A stretch of 64,000 nucleotides of DNA from Utricularia gibba (GCA_002189035.1 NEEC01000061.1:1-64000); one strand, 5' to 3'; shown: positions 12,247 to 25,170, counted from the first letter of the stretch. The notes: generated by a model not told the origin, from the sequence alone. A program made the numbers and translations.

Positions 12247-13790
12247 GGGGACGTTGCGACTCCTTTGCTCGTTTTTATGCGAAAATTATTCTCGGATTGC
12301 GAAACACGCGTGATTCGTTAATATATGTCAAAATCTTGAATTTCGCGGCATTCTCATGCGTTTCTACGGGTGTGCTCGGGCCCTGGGAATTCCTACATTA
12401 AGGGGTGGCCTCGCGCAGCCTTCGCCATTGACGCCACATCGTCCAAACCGTTTAGAGTCACGCGACACACAGCATACCGTTTCGAAGCTCATTCTGAGAC
12501 GATCGTTTTTCGTGTTGGGAGTTTGCCCATCCGAGGAAAGTTCGAAGCTCGACGGATGGCCCTATATAAGCCTTGAATGGTGTCACAAAATGGTCTAGCC
12601 ATTGGGGACGTTGGGACTCGTTTGCTCGTTTTATGCGAAAATTAATCTCGGCTTGCGAAACACGCGTGATTCGTTAATATATGTCAAAATCTTGAATTTC
12701 GCGGCATTCTCATGCGTTTCTCCGAGTGTGCTCGGGCCCTGGGAATTCCTACATTAAGGGGTGGCCTCGCGCAGCCTTCGCAATTGACGCCACATCGTCC
12801 AAACCGTTTAGAGTCACGCGACACACAGTATACCGTTTCGAAGCTCATTCTGAGACGTCGTTTTTCGTGTTGGGAGTTCGCCCATCCGAGGAAAGTTCGA
12901 AGCTCGACGGATGGCCCTATATAAGCCTTGAATGGTGTCACAAAATGGCCTAGCCATTGGGGACGTTGGGACTCGTTTGCTCGTTTTTATGCGAAAACTA
13001 ATCTCGGCTTGCGAAACACGCGTGATTCGTTAATATATGTCAAAATCTTGAATTTCGCGGCATTCTCATGCGTTTCTACGGGTGTGCTCGGGCCCTGGGA
13101 ATTCCTACATTAAGGGGTGGCCTCGCGCAGCCTTCGCCATTGACGCCACATCGTCCAAACCGTTTAGAGTCACGCGACACACAGCATACCGTTTCGAAGC
13201 TCATTCTGAGACGATCGTTTTTCGTGTTGGGAGTTCGCCCATCCGAGGAAAGTTCGAAGCTCGACGGATGGCCCTATATAAGCCTTGAATGGTGTCACAA
13301 AATGGCTAGCCATTGGGGACATCGCGACTCCTTTGCTCGTTTTTATGCGAAAATTATTCTCGGCTTGCGAAACACGCGTGATTCGTTAATATATGTCAAA
13401 ATCTTGAATTTCGCGGCATTCTCATGCGTTTCTACGGGTGTGCTCGGGCCCCGGGACTTCCTACATCAAGGGGTGGCCTCGCGCAGCCTTCGCCATTGAC
13501 GCCACATCGTCCAAACCGTTTAGAGTCACGCGACACACAGCATACCGTTTCGAAGCTCATTCTGAGACGATCGTTTTTCGTGTTGGGAGTTTGCCCATCC
13601 GAGGAAAGTTCGAAGCTCGACGGATGGCCCTATATAAGCCTTGAATGGTGTCACAAAATGGCCTAGCCATTGGGGACGTTGGGACTCGTTTGCTCGTTTT
13701 TATGCGAAAATTCTCGGATTGCGAAACACGCGTGATTCGTTAATATATGTAAAATCTTGAATTTCGCGGCATTCTCATGCGTTTCTCCGA

Positions 13791-16700
13791 GTGTGCTCGG
13801 GCCCTGGAAATTCCTACACCAAGGGTGGGCCTCGCGCATCCTTCGCAATTGACGCCACAACTCCAAACCGTTTAGAGTCACGTGGCATAAAGAAATTCGT
13901 TTCGAAGCTCATTCTGAGTCGGTCGTTTTTCGTGTTGCGAACTCGCCCATCTGAGGAAAGTTCGAAGCTCGAAGGATGGCCCTATATTAGCCTTCAATGG
14001 TGTCACAAAATGGTCTAGCCATTGGGGACGTTGGGACTCGTTTGCTCGTTTTTATGCGAAAACTAATCTCGGCTTGCGAAACACGCGTGATTCGTTAATA
14101 TATGTCAAAATCTTGAATTTCGCGGCATTCTCATGCGTTTCTACGGGTGTGCTCGGGCCCTGGGACTTCCTACACCAAGGGGTGGCCTCGCGCAGCCTTC
14201 GCCATTGACGCCACATCGTCCAAACCGTTTAGATTCACGCACACACAGCATACCGTTTCGAAGCTCATTCCGAGACGGTCGTTTTTCGTGTTGGGAGCTT
14301 GCCCATCCGAGGAAAGTTCGATGCTCGAAGGATGGCCTTATATTAGCCTTCAATAGTGTCCCAAAATGGTCTAGCCATTGGGGACATCGCGACTCCTTTG
14401 CTCGTTTTTATGCGAAAATTATTCTCGGATTGCGAAACACGCATGATTCGTTAATATATGTCAAAATCTTGAATTTCGCGGCATTCTCATGCGTTTCTCC
14501 GAGTGTGCTCGGGCCCTGGGAATTCCTACATTAAGGGGTGGCCTCGCGCAGCCTTCGCCATTGACGCCACATCGTCCAAACCGTTTAGAGTCACGCGACA
14601 CACAGCATACCGTTTCGAAGCTCATTCTGAGACGATCGTTTTTCGTGTTGGGAGTTCGCCCATCCGAGGAAAGTTCGAAGCTCGACGGATGGCCCTATAT
14701 AAGCCTTGAATGGTGTCACAAAATGGCCTAGCCATTGGGGACATCGCGACTCCTTTGCTCGTTTTTATGCGAAAATTATTCTCGGATTGCGAAACACGCG
14801 TGATTCGTTAATATATGTCAAAATCTTGAATTTCGCGGCATTCTCATGCGTTTCTACGGGTGTGCTCGGGCCCTGGGAATTCCTACATAAGGGGTGGCCT
14901 CGCGCAGCCTTCGCCATTGACGCCACATCGTCCAAACCGTTTAGAGTCACGTGGCACAAAGCATTTCGTTTCGAAGCTCATTCCGAGACGGTCGTTTTTC
15001 GTGTTGGGAGCTTGCCCATCCGAGGAAAGTTCGAAGCTCGAAGGATGGCCTTATATTAGACTTCAATAGTGTCACAAAATGGTCTAGCCATTGGGGACAT
15101 GCGACTCCTTTGCTCGTTTTTATGCGAAAATTATTCTCGGATTGCGAAACACGCGTGATTCGTTAATATATGTCAAAATCTTGAATTTCGCGGCATTCTC
15201 ATGCGTTTCTCCGAGTGTGCTCGGGCCCTGGGAATTCCTACACCAAGGGTGGGCCTCGCGCATCCTTCGCAATTGACGCCACAACTCCCAAACCGTTTAG
15301 AGTCACGTGGCATAAAGAAATTCGTTTCGAAGCTCATTCGGAGTCGGTCGTTTTTCGTGTTGCGAACTCGCCATCTGAGGAAAGTTCGAAGCTCGAAGGA
15401 TGGCCCTATATTAGCCTTCAATGGTGTCACAAAATGGTCTAGCCATTGGGGACATTGCGACTCCTTTGCTCGTTTTTATGCGAAAACTAATCTCGGCTTG
15501 CGAAACACGCGTGATTCGTTAATATATGTCAAAATCTTGAATTTCGCGGCATTCTCATGCGTTTCTACGGGTGTGCTCGGGCCCTGGGACTTCCTACACC
15601 AAGGGTGGCCTCGCGCAGCCTTCGCCATTGACGCCACATCGTCCAAACCGTTTAGAGTCACGCGACACACAGCATACCGTTTCGAAGCTCATTCTGAGAC
15701 GATCGTTTTTCGTGTTGGGAGTTTGCCCATCCGAGGAAAGTTCGAAGCTCGACGGATGGCCCTATATAAGCCTTGAATGGTGTCACAAAATGGCCTAGCC
15801 ATTGGGGACGTTGGACTCGTTTGCTCGTTTTTATGCGAAAATTTTCTCGGATTGCGAAACACGCGTGATTCGTTAATATATGTAAAAATCTTGAATTTCG
15901 CGGCATTCTCATGCGTTTCTCGAGTGTGCTCGGGCCCTGGAATTCCTACACCAAGGGTGGCCTCGCGCATCCTTCGCAATTGACGCCACAACTCCCAAAC
16001 CGTTTAGAGTCACGTGGCATAAAGAAATTCGTTTCGAAGCTCATTCTGAGACGGTCGTTTTTCGTGTTGCGAACTCGCCCATCTGAGGAAAGTTCGAAGC
16101 TCGAAGGATGGCCCTATATTAGCCTTCAATGGTGTCACAAAATGGTCTAGCCATTGGGGACGTTGGACTCGTTTGCTCGTTTTTATGCGAAAACTAATCT
16201 CGGCTTGCGAAACACGCGTGATTCGTTAATATATGTCAAAATCTTGAATTTCGCGGCATTCTCATGCGTTTCTACGGGTGTGCTCGGGCCCTGGGACTTC
16301 CTACACCAAGGGGTGGCCTCGCGCAGCCTTCGCCATTGACGCCACATCGTCCAAACCGTTTAGAGTCACGCGACACACAGCATACCGTTTCGAAGCTCAT
16401 TCGAGACGGTCGTTTTTCGTGTTGGGAGCTTGCCCATCCGAGGAAAGTTCGAAGCTCGAAGGATGGCCTTATATTAGCCTTCAATGTGTCCAAAATGGTC
16501 TAGCCATTGGGGACATCGCGACTCCTTTGCTCGTTTTTATGCGAAAATTATTCTCGGATTGCGAAACACGCGTGATTCGTTAATATATGTCAAAATCTTG
16601 AATTTCGCGGCATTCTCATGCGTTTCTCCGAGTGTGCTCGGGCCCTGGGACTTCCTACACCAAGGGGTGGCCTCGCGCAGCCTTCGCCATTGACGCCACA

Positions 16701-18055
16701 TCGTCCAAACCGTTTAGAGTCACGCGACACACAGCATACCGTTTCGAAGCTCATTCCGAGACGGTCGTTTTTCGTGTTGGGAGCTTGCCCATCCGAGGAA
16801 AGTTCGAAGCTCGAAGGATGGCCTTATATTAGCCTTCAATGGTGTCCAAAATGGTCTAGCCATTGGGGACATCGCGACTCCTTTGCTCGTTTTTATGCGA
16901 AAATTATTCTCGGATTGCGAAACACGCGTGATTCGTTAATATATGTCAAAATCTTGAATTTCGCGGCATTCTCATGCGTTTCTCCGAGTGTGCTCGGGCC
17001 CTGGGAATTCCTACACCAAGGGTGGCCTCGCGCATCCTTCGCAATTGACGCCACAACTCCCAAACCGTTTAGAGTCACGTGGCATAAAGAAATTCGTTTC
17101 GAAGCTCATTCGGAGTCGGTCGTTTTTCGTGTTGCGAACTCGCCTATCTGAGGAAAGTTCGAAGCTCGAAGGATGGCCCTATATTAGCCTTCAATGGTGT
17201 CACAAAATGGCCTAGCCATTGGGGACGTTGGGACTCGTTTGCTCGTTTTTATGCGAAAACTAATCTCGGCTTGCGAAACACGCGTGATTCGTTAATATAT
17301 GTCAAAATCTTGAATTTCGCGGCATTCTCATGCGTTTCTCCGAGTGTGCTCGGGCCCTGGGAATTCCTACACCAAGGGTGGGCCTCGCGCATCCTTCGCA
17401 ATGACGCCACAACTCCCAAACCGTTTAGAGTCACGTGGCATAAAGAAATTCGTTTCGAAGCTCATTATGATTCGGTCGTTTTTCGTGTTGCGAACTCACC
17501 CATCTGAGGAAAGTTCGAAGCTCGAAGGATGGCCCTATATTAGCCTTCAATGGTGTCACAAAATGGTCTAGCCATTGGGGACATTGCGACTCCTTTGCTC
17601 GTTTTTATGCGAAAACTAATCTCGGCTTGCGAAACACGCGTGATTCGTTAATATATGTCAAAATCTTGAATTTCGCGGCATTCTCATGCGTTTCTCCGGT
17701 GTGCTCGGGCCCTGGGAATTCCTACACCAAGGGTGGGCCTCGCGCATCCTTCGCAATTGACGCCACAACTCCCAAACCGTTTAGAGTCACGTGGCATAAA
17801 GAAATTCGTTTCGAAGCTCATTATGATTCGGTCGTTTTTCGTGTTGCGAACTCACCCATCTGAGGAAAGTTCGAAGCTCGAAGGATGGCCCTATATTAGC
17901 CTTCAATGGTGTCACAAAATGGTCTAGCCATTGGGGACATTGCGACTCCTTTGCTCGTTTTTATGCGAAAACTAATCTCGGCTTGCGAAACACGCGTGAT
18001 TCGTTAATATATGTCAAAATCTTGAATTTCGCGGCATTCTCATGCGTTTCTACGG
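13791..18055. repeat. Block 2: mosaic transition into the higher-order domain
   Basis: Unit starts and classes: 13791 B-like, 14147 A, 14503 E, 14860 F, 15215 B, 15571 A/E hybrid, 15924 B-like, 16278 A-like, 16632 A-like, 16988 B, 17344 C, 17699 C. B and C units differ from E over a whole segment, having catccttcgcaattgacgcc, acaactccc and gtggcataaagaaattcg in place of the E forms. The order is not periodic. All the parts of the downstream higher-order unit are present, so this may be its ragged edge or the pool from which it was amplified. The A unit at 14147 is followed by acgcatg, a variant seen again only after A units at 26590, 29433 and 33345. Confidence 0.85.
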
Positions 18056-18412
18056 GTGTGCTCGGGCCCTGGGACTTCCTACACCAAGGGGTGGCCTCGC
18101 GCAGCCATCGCCATTGACGCCACATCGTCCAAACCGTTTAGATTCACGCGACACACAGCATACCGTTTCGAAGCTCATTCCGAGACGGTCGTTTTTCGTG
18201 TTGGGAGCTTGCCCATCCGAGGAAAGTTCGATGCTCGAAGGATGGCCTTATATTAGACTTCAATAGTGTCCCAAAATGGTCTAGCCATTGGGGACATCGC
18301 GACTCCTTTGCTCGTTTTTATGCGAAAATTATTCTCGGATTGCGAAACACGCGTGATTCGTTAATATATGTCAAAATCTTGAATTTCGCGGCATTCTCAT
18401 GCGTTTCTCCGA
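18056..18412. repeat. Reference A-class monomer (357 bp)
   Basis: Class A is marked by tacggg before the head, gacttcctacaccaagg, cagccatcgcc (others ccttcgc), gtttagattcacg (others gagtcacg), ccgagacggtcg, gggagcttgccc, gttcgatgctcg (others gaagctcg), and tagacttcaatagtgtccc. Its tail is the acatcgcgactcc / attattctcggattg linker. These are derived states relative to E and make A the best phase marker for the HOR. Weaker A relatives without the gattcacg and gatgctcg states occur at 16278, 25171, 36571, 37971 and 39739. Confidence 0.85.
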
Positions 18413-18769
18413 GTGTGCTCGGGCCCTGGGAATTCCTACACCAAGGGTGGGCCTCGCGCATCCTTCGCAATTGACGCCACAACTCCCAAACCGTTTAGAG
18501 TCACGTGGCATAAAGAAATTCGTTTCGAAGCTCATTCGGAGTCGGTCGTTTTTCGTGTTGCGAACTCGCCTATCTGAGGAAAGTTCGAAGCTCGAAGGAT
18601 GGCCCTATATTAGCCTTCAATGGTGTCACAAAATGGTCTAGCCATTGGGGACGTTGGGACTCGTTTGCTCGTTTTTATGCGAAAACTAATCTCGGCTTGC
18701 GAAACACGCGTGATTCGTTAATATATGTCAAAATCTTGAATTTCGCGGCATTCTCATGCGTTTCTCCGA
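18413..18769. repeat. Reference B-class monomer (357 bp)
   Basis: Class B has tccgag before the head, gaattcctacaccaagggtggg, catccttcgcaattgacgcc, acaactccc, gtggcataaagaaattcg, cggagtcggtcg, tgcgaactcgcctatctgagg and tatattagccttcaatgg. Its usual tail is acgttgggactcg with aaaactaatctcggcttg. A subtype (B') at 26945 and 29789 has ctgagtcggtcg and gcccatctgagg. Another at 30498 and 34415 has the C-type attatgattcggtcg joined to a B body. Confidence 0.82.
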
Positions 18770-19126
18770 GTGTGCTCGGGCCCTGGGAATTCCTACACCA
18801 AGGGTGGGCCTCGCGCATCCTTCGCAATAGACGCCACAACTCCCAAACCGTTTAGAGTCACGTGGCATAAAGAAATTCGTTTCGAAGCTCATTATGATTC
18901 GGTCGTTTTTCGTGTTGCGAACTCACCCATCTGAGGAAAGTTCGAAGCTCGAAGGATGGCCCTATATTAGCCTTCAATGGTGTCACAAAATGGTCTAGCC
19001 ATTGGGGACATTGCGACTCCTTTGCTCGTTTTTATGCGAAAATTATTCTCGGATTGCGAAACACGCGTGATTCGTTAATATATGTCAAAATCTTGAATTT
19101 CGCGGCATTCTCATGCGTTTCTCCGA
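18770..19126. repeat. Reference C-class monomer (357 bp)
   Basis: Class C resembles B but has caatagacgcc in place of caattgacgcc, attatgattcggtcg, and aactcacccatctgagg. Its tail is acattgcgactcc. In five-monomer units the first C ends with attattctcggattg and the second (C') with aaaactaatctcggcttg, so the two C positions are distinct lineages. A sub-lineage carries ttgccaactc in place of ttgcgaactc (units at 20552, 24105, 25882, 28725, 32632). Confidence 0.82.
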
Positions 19127-19840
19127 GTGTGCTCGGGCCCTGGGAATTCCTACACCAAGGGTGGGCCTCGCGCATCCTTCGCAATTGACGCCACAACTCC
19201 CAAACCGTTTAGAGTCACGTGGCATAAAGAAATTCGTTTCGAAGCTCATTCGGAGTCGGTCGTTTTTCGTGTTGCGAACTCGCCTATCTGAGGAAAGTTC
19301 GAAGCTCGAAGGATGGCCCTATATTAGCCTTCAATGGTGTCACAAAATGGTCTAGCCATTGGGGACGTTGGGACTCGTTTGCTCGTTTTTATGCGAAAAC
19401 TAATCTCGGCTTGCGAAACACGCGTGATTCGTTAATATATGTCAAAATCTTGAATTTCGCGGCATTCTCATGCGTTTCTCCGAGTGTGCTCGGGCCCTGG
19501 GAATTCCTACACCAAGGGTGGGCCTCGCGCATCCTTCGCAATAGACGCCACAACTCCCAAACCGTTTAGAGTCACGTGGCATAAAGAAATTCGTTTCGAA
19601 GCTCATTATGATTCGGTCGTTTTTCGTGTTGCGAACTCACCCATCTGAGGAAAGTTCGAAGCTCGAAGGATGGCCCTATATTAGCCTTCAATGGTGTCAC
19701 AAAATGGTCTAGCCATTGGGGACATTGCGACTCCTTTGCTCGTTTTTATGCGAAAACTAATCTCGGCTTGCGAAACACGCGTGATTCGTTAATATATGTC
19801 AAAATCTTGAATTTCGCGGCATTCTCATGCGTTTCTACGG

Positions 19841-21620
19841 GTGTGCTCGGGCCCTGGGACTTCCTACACCAAGGGTGGCCTCGCGCAGCCATCGCCATTG
19901 ACGCCACATCGTCCAAACCGTTTAGATTCACGCGACACACAGCATACCGTTTCGAAGCTCATTCCGAGACGGTCGTTTTTCGTGTTGGGAGCTTGCCCAT
20001 CGAGGAAAGTTCGATGCTCGAAGGATGGCCTTATATTAGACTTCAATAGTGTCCAAAATGGTCTAGCCATTGGGGACATCGCGACTCCTTTGCTCGTTTT
20101 TATGCGAAAATTATTCTCGGATTGCGAAACACGCGTGATTCGTTAATATATGTCAAAATCTTGAATTTCGCGGCATTCTCATGCGTTTCTCCGAGTGTGC
20201 TCGGGCCCTGGGAATTCCTACACCAAGGGTGGGCCTCGCGCATCCTTCGCAATTGACGCCACAACTCCCAAACCGTTTAGAGTCACGTGGCATAAAGAAA
20301 TTCGTTTCGAAGCTCATTCGGAGTCGGTCGTTTTTCGTGTTGCGAACTCGCCTATCTGAGGAAAGTTCGAAGCTCGAAGGATGGCCCTATATTAGCCTTC
20401 AATGGTGTCACAAAATGGTCTAGCCATTGGGGACGTTGGGACTCGTTTGCTCGTTTTTATGCGAAAACTAATCTCGGCTTGCGAAACACGCGTGATTCGT
20501 TAATATATGTCAAAATCTTGAATTTCGCGGCATTCTCATGCGTTTCTCCGAGTGTGCTCGGGCCCTGGGAATTCCTACACCAAGGGTGGGCCTCGCGCAT
20601 CCTTCGCAATAGACGCCACAACTCCAAACCGTTTAGAGTCACGTGGCATAAAGAAATTCGTTTCGAAGCTCATTATGATTCGGTCGTTTTTCGTGTTGCC
20701 AACTCACCCATCTGAGGAAAGTTCGAAGCTCGAAGGATGGCCCTATATTAGCCTTCAATGGTGTCACAAAATGGTCTAGCCATTGGGGACATTGCGACTC
20801 CTTTGCTCGTTTTTATGCGAAAATTATTCTCGGATTGCGAAACACGCGTGATTCGTTAATATATGTCAAAATCTTGAATTTCGCGGCATTCTCATGCGTT
20901 TCTCCGAGTGTGCTCGGGCCCTGGGAATTCCTACACCAAGGTGGGCCTCGCGCATCCTTCGCAATTGACGCCACAACTCCCAAACCGTTTAGAGTCACGT
21001 GGCATAAAGAAATTCGTTTCGAAGCTCATTCGGAGTCGGTCGTTTTTCGTGTTGCGAACTCGCCTATCTGAGGAAAGTTCGAAGCTCGAAGGATGGCCCT
21101 ATATTAGCCTTCAATGGTGTCACAAAATGGTCTAGCCATTGGGGACGTTGGGACTCGTTTGCTCGTTTTTATGCGAAAACTAATCTCGGCTTGCGAAACA
21201 CGCGTGATTCGTTAATATATGTCAAAATCTTGAATTTCGCGGCATTCTCATGCGTTTCTCCGAGTGTGCTCGGGCCCTGGGAATTCCTACACCAAGGGTG
21301 GGCCTCGCGCATCCTTCGCAATAGACGCCACAACTCCCAAACCGTTTAGAGTCACGTGGCATAAAGAAATTCGTTTCGAAGCTCATTATGATTCGGTCGT
21401 TTTTCGTGTTGCGAACTCACCCATCTGAGGAAAGTTCGAAGCTCGAAGGATGGCCCTATATTAGCCTTCAATGGTGTCACAAAATGGTCTAGCCATTGGG
21501 GACATTGCGACTCCTTTGCTCGTTTTTATGCGAAAACTAATCTCGGCTTGCGAAACACGCGTGATTCGTTAATATATGTCAAAATCTTGAATTTCGCGGC
21601 ATTCTCATGCGTTTCTACGG
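19841..21620. repeat. HOR unit 2: A-B-C-B-C', five monomers, 1780 bp
   Basis: Monomers start at 19841 (A), 20195 (B), 20552 (C), 20908 (B) and 21264 (C'). It matches unit 1 monomer by monomer apart from a few small losses and the ttgccaactc substitution in the first C. Confidence 0.85.
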
Positions 21621-23389
21621 GTGTGCTCGGGCCCTGGGACTTCCTACACCAAGGGGTGGCCTCGCGCAGCCATCGCCATTGACGCCACATCGTCCAAACC
21701 GTTTAGATTCACGCGACACACAGCATACCGTTTCGAAGCTCATTCCGAGACGGTCGTTTTTCGTGTTGGGAGCTTGCCCATCCGAGGAAAGTTCGATGCT
21801 CGAAGGATGGCCTTATATTAGACTTCAATAGTGTCCAAAATGGTCTAGCCATTGGGGACATCGCGACTCCTTTGCTCGTTTTTATGCGAAAATTATTCTC
21901 GGATTGCGAAACACGCGTGATTCGTTAATATATGTCAAAATCTTGAATTTCGCGGCATTCTCATGCGTTTCTCCGAGTGTGCTCGGGCCCTGGGAATTCC
22001 TACACCAAGGGTGGGCCTCGCGCATCCTTCGCAATTGACGCCACAACTCCCAAACCGTTTAGAGTCACGTGGCATAAAGAAATTCGTTTCGAAGCTCATT
22101 CGGAGTCGGTCGTTTTTCGTGTTGCGAACTCGCCTATCTGAGGAAAGTTCGAAGCTCGAAGGATGGCCCTATATTAGCCTTCAATGGTGTCACAAAATGG
22201 TCTAGCCATTGGGACGTTGGGACTCGTTTGCTCGTTTTTATGCGAAAACTAATCTCGGCTTGCGAAACACGCGTGATTCGTTAATATATGTCAAAATCTT
22301 GAATTTCGCGGCATTCTCATGCGTTTCTCCGAGTGTGCTCGGGCCCTGGGAATTCCTACACCAAGGGTGGCCTCGCGCATCCTTCGCAATAGACGCCACA
22401 ACTCCAAACCGTTTAGAGTCACGTGGCATAAAGAAATTCGTTTCGAAGCTCATTATGATTCGGTCGTTTTTCGTGTTGCAACTCACCCATCTGAGAAAGT
22501 TCGAAGCTCGAAGGATGGCCCTATATTAGCCTTCAATGGTGTCACAAAATGGTCTAGCCATTGGGACATTGCGACTCCTTTGCTCGTTTTTATGCGAAAA
22601 TTATTCTCGGATTGCGAAACACGCGTGATTCGTTAATATATGTCAAAATCTTGAATTTCGCGGCATTCTCATGCGTTTCTCGAGTGTGCTCGGCCCTGGG
22701 AATTCCTACACAAGGGTGGGCCTCGCGCATCCTTCGCAATTGACGCCACAACTCCCAAACCGTTTAGAGTCACGTGGCATAAAGAAATTCGTTTCGAAGC
22801 TCATTCGGAGTCGGTCGTTTTTCGTGTTGCGAACTCGCCATCTGAGGAAAGTTCGAAGCTCGAAGGATGGCCCTATATTAGCCTTCAATGGTGTCACAAA
22901 ATGGTCTAGCCATTGGGGACGTTGGACTCTTTGCTCGTTTTTATGCGAAAACTAATCTCGGCTTGCGAAACACGTGATTCGTTAATATATGTCAAAATCT
23001 TGAATTTCGCGGCATTCTCATGCGTTTCTCCGAGTGTGCTCGGGCCCTGGGAATTCCTACACCAAGGGTGGGCCTCGCGCATCCTTCGCAATAGACGCCA
23101 CAACTCCCAAACCGTTTAGAGTCACGTGGCATAAAGAAATTCGTTTCGAAGCTCATTATGATTCGGTCGTTTTTCGTGTTGCGAACTCACCCATCTGAGG
23201 AAAGTTCGAAGCTCGAAGGATGGCCCTATATTAGCCTTCAATGGTGTCACAAAATGGTCTAGCCATTGGGGACATTGCGACTCCTTTGCTCGTTTTTATG
23301 CGAAAACTAATCTCGGCTTGCGAAACACGCGTGATTCGTTAATATATGTCAAAATCTTGAATTTCGCGGCATTCTCATGCGTTTCTACG
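21621..23389. repeat. HOR unit 3: A-B-C-B-C', five monomers, 1769 bp
   Basis: Monomers start at 21621 (A), 21977 (B), 22333 (C), 22684 (B) and 23034 (C'). Small losses cluster between about 22210 and 22980. The first C reads gttgcaactcaccc, exactly the string left if the g/c position distinguishing ttgcgaactc from ttgccaactc were omitted. An acacgcgtg loses two bases to acacgtg near 22970. Confidence 0.82.
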
Positions 23390-25170
23390 GTGTGCTCGGG
23401 CCCTGGGACTTCCTACACCAAGGGGTGGCCTCGCGCAGCCATCGCGCATTGACGCCACATCGTCCAAACCGTTTAGATTCACGCGACACACAGCATACCG
23501 TTTCGAAGCTCATTCCGAGACGGTCGTTTTTCGTGTTGGGAGCTTGCCCATCCGAGGAAAGTTCGATGCTCGAAGGATGGCCTTATATTAGACTTCAATA
23601 GTGTCCCAAAATGGTCTAGCCATTGGGGACATCGCGACTCCTTTGCTCGTTTTTATGCGAAAATTATTCTCGGATTGCGAAACACGCGTGATTCGTTAAT
23701 ATATGTCAAAATCTTGAATTTCGCGGCATTCTCATGCGTTTCTCCGAGTGTGCTCGGGCCCTGGGAATTCCTACACCAAGGGTGGGCCTCGCGCATCCTT
23801 CGCAATTGACGCCACAACTCCCAAACCGTTTAGAGTCACGTGGCATAAAGAAATTCGTTTCGAAGCTCATTCGGAGTCGGTCGTTTTTCGTGTTGCGAAC
23901 TCGCCTATCTGAGGAAAGTTCGAAGCTCGAAGGATGGCCCTATATTAGCCTTCAATGGTGTCACAAAATGGTCTAGCCATTGGGGACGTTGGGACTCGTT
24001 TGCTCGTTTTTATGCGAAAACTAATCTCGGCTTGCGAAACACGCGTGATTCGTTAATATATGTCAAAATCTTGAATTTCGCGGCATTCTCATGCGTTTCT
24101 CCGAGTGTGCTCGGGCCCTGGGAATTCCTACACCAAGGGTGGGCCTCGCGCATCCTTCGCAATAGACGCCACAACTCCCAAACCGTTTAGAGTCACGTGG
24201 CATAAAGAAATTCGTTTCGAAGCTCATTATGATTCGGTCGTTTTTCGTGTTGCCAACTCACCCATCTGAGGAAAGTTCGAAGCTCGAAGGATGGCCCTAT
24301 ATTAGCCTTCAATGGTGTCACAAAATGGTCTAGCCATTGGGGACATTGCGACTCCTTTGCTCGTTTTTATGCGAAAATTATTCTCGGATTGCGAAACACG
24401 CGTGATTCGTTAATATATGTCAAAATCTTGAATTTCGCGGCATTCTCATGCGTTTCTCCGAGTGTGCTCGGGCCCTGGGAATTCCTACACCAAGGGTGGG
24501 CCTCGCGCATCCTTCGCAATTGACGCCACAACTCCCAAACCGTTTAGAGTCACGTGGCATAAAGAAATTCGTTTCGAAGCTCATTCGGAGTCGGTCGTTT
24601 TTCGTGTTGCGAACTCGCCTATCTGAGGAAAGTTCGAAGCTCGAAGGATGGCCCTATATTAGCCTTCAATGGTGTCACAAAATGGTCTAGCCATTGGGGA
24701 CGTTGGGACTCGTTTGCTCGTTTTTATGCGAAAACTAATCTCGGCTTGCGAAACACGCGTGATTCGTTAATATATGTCAAAATCTTGAATTTCGCGGCAT
24801 TCTCATGCGTTTCTCCGAGTGTGCTCGGGCCCTGGGAATTCCTACACCAAGGGTGGCCTCGCGCATCCTTCGCAATTGACGCCACAACTCCCAAACCGTT
24901 TAGAGTCACGTGGCATAAAGAAATTCGTTTCGAAGCTCATTATGACGGTCGTTTTTCGTGTTGGAACTCACCCATCGAGGAAAGTTCGAAGCTCGAAGGA
25001 TGGCCCTATATTAGCCTTCAATGGTGTCACAAAATGGTCTAGCCATTGGGGACATTGCGACTCCTTTGCTCGTTTTTATGCGAAAACTAATCTCGGCTTG
25101 CGAAACACGCGTGATTCGTTAATATATGTCAAAATCTTGAATTTCGCGGCATTCTCATGCGTTTCTACGG
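23390..25170. repeat. HOR unit 4: A-B-C-B-C', five monomers, 1781 bp
   Basis: Monomers start at 23390 (A), 23748 (B), 24105 (C with ttgccaactc), 24462 (B) and 24819 (C'). The A unit has an odd catcgcgcattgacg near 23440. The last monomer is a C/B hybrid: it keeps caattgacgcc, then attatgacggtcg and ttggaactcacccatcgagg with several losses. This unit ends the five-monomer phase. Confidence 0.82.

Larger units (their letters stand above)
12014..12369. repeat. Reference E-class monomer (356 bp)
   Basis: This is a clean example of the commonest class in the left block. It has the gaattcctacattaagg head, the cattgacgccacatcgtcc block, the gcgacacacagcataccg block, ctgagacgatcg, gacggatggccc followed by tatataagccttgaatgg, and the complete dyad aatggcctagccatt. 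By hand count it has 89 C, 88 G (49.7% GC) and 32 CpG against about 22 expected from base composition. Internal short repeats include ttcgaagctc at 12125 and 12184. Units at 12370, 13082, 14503, 30143, 34058, 41855 and 49237 are nearly the same. Confidence 0.9.
1..13790. repeat. Block 1: E-class satellite, many one-base losses
   Basis: Unit starts: 50, 408, 754, 1106, 1460, 1815, 2164, 2516, 2863, 3216, 3569, 3925, 4275, 4626, 4976, 5329, 5680, 6029, 6381, 6736, about 7083, 7430, 7781, 8129, 8480, 8831, 9186, 9535, 9891, 10246, 10601, 10950, 11304, 11656, 12014, 12370, 12726, 13082, 13438. Most units carry the E signature: cattgacgccacatcgtcc, gcgacacacagcataccg and tatataagccttgaatgg. A minority (for example 1106, 2516, 2863) have the tatattagccttcaatgg ending. 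Lengths scatter from 346 to 358 bp before about 11.6 kb and settle at 356 bp from 12014 to 13438. The short lengths come from one-base losses at variable columns and in short homopolymers. No gene is present. Confidence 0.93.
18056..19840. repeat. HOR unit 1: A-B-C-B-C', five monomers, 1785 bp
   Basis: Monomers start at 18056 (A), 18413 (B), 18770 (C), 19127 (B) and 19484 (C'), all exactly 357 bp. It is the cleanest unit in the window, with no obvious one-base losses. Both C monomers here have the ancestral ttgcgaactc. Confidence 0.85.
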
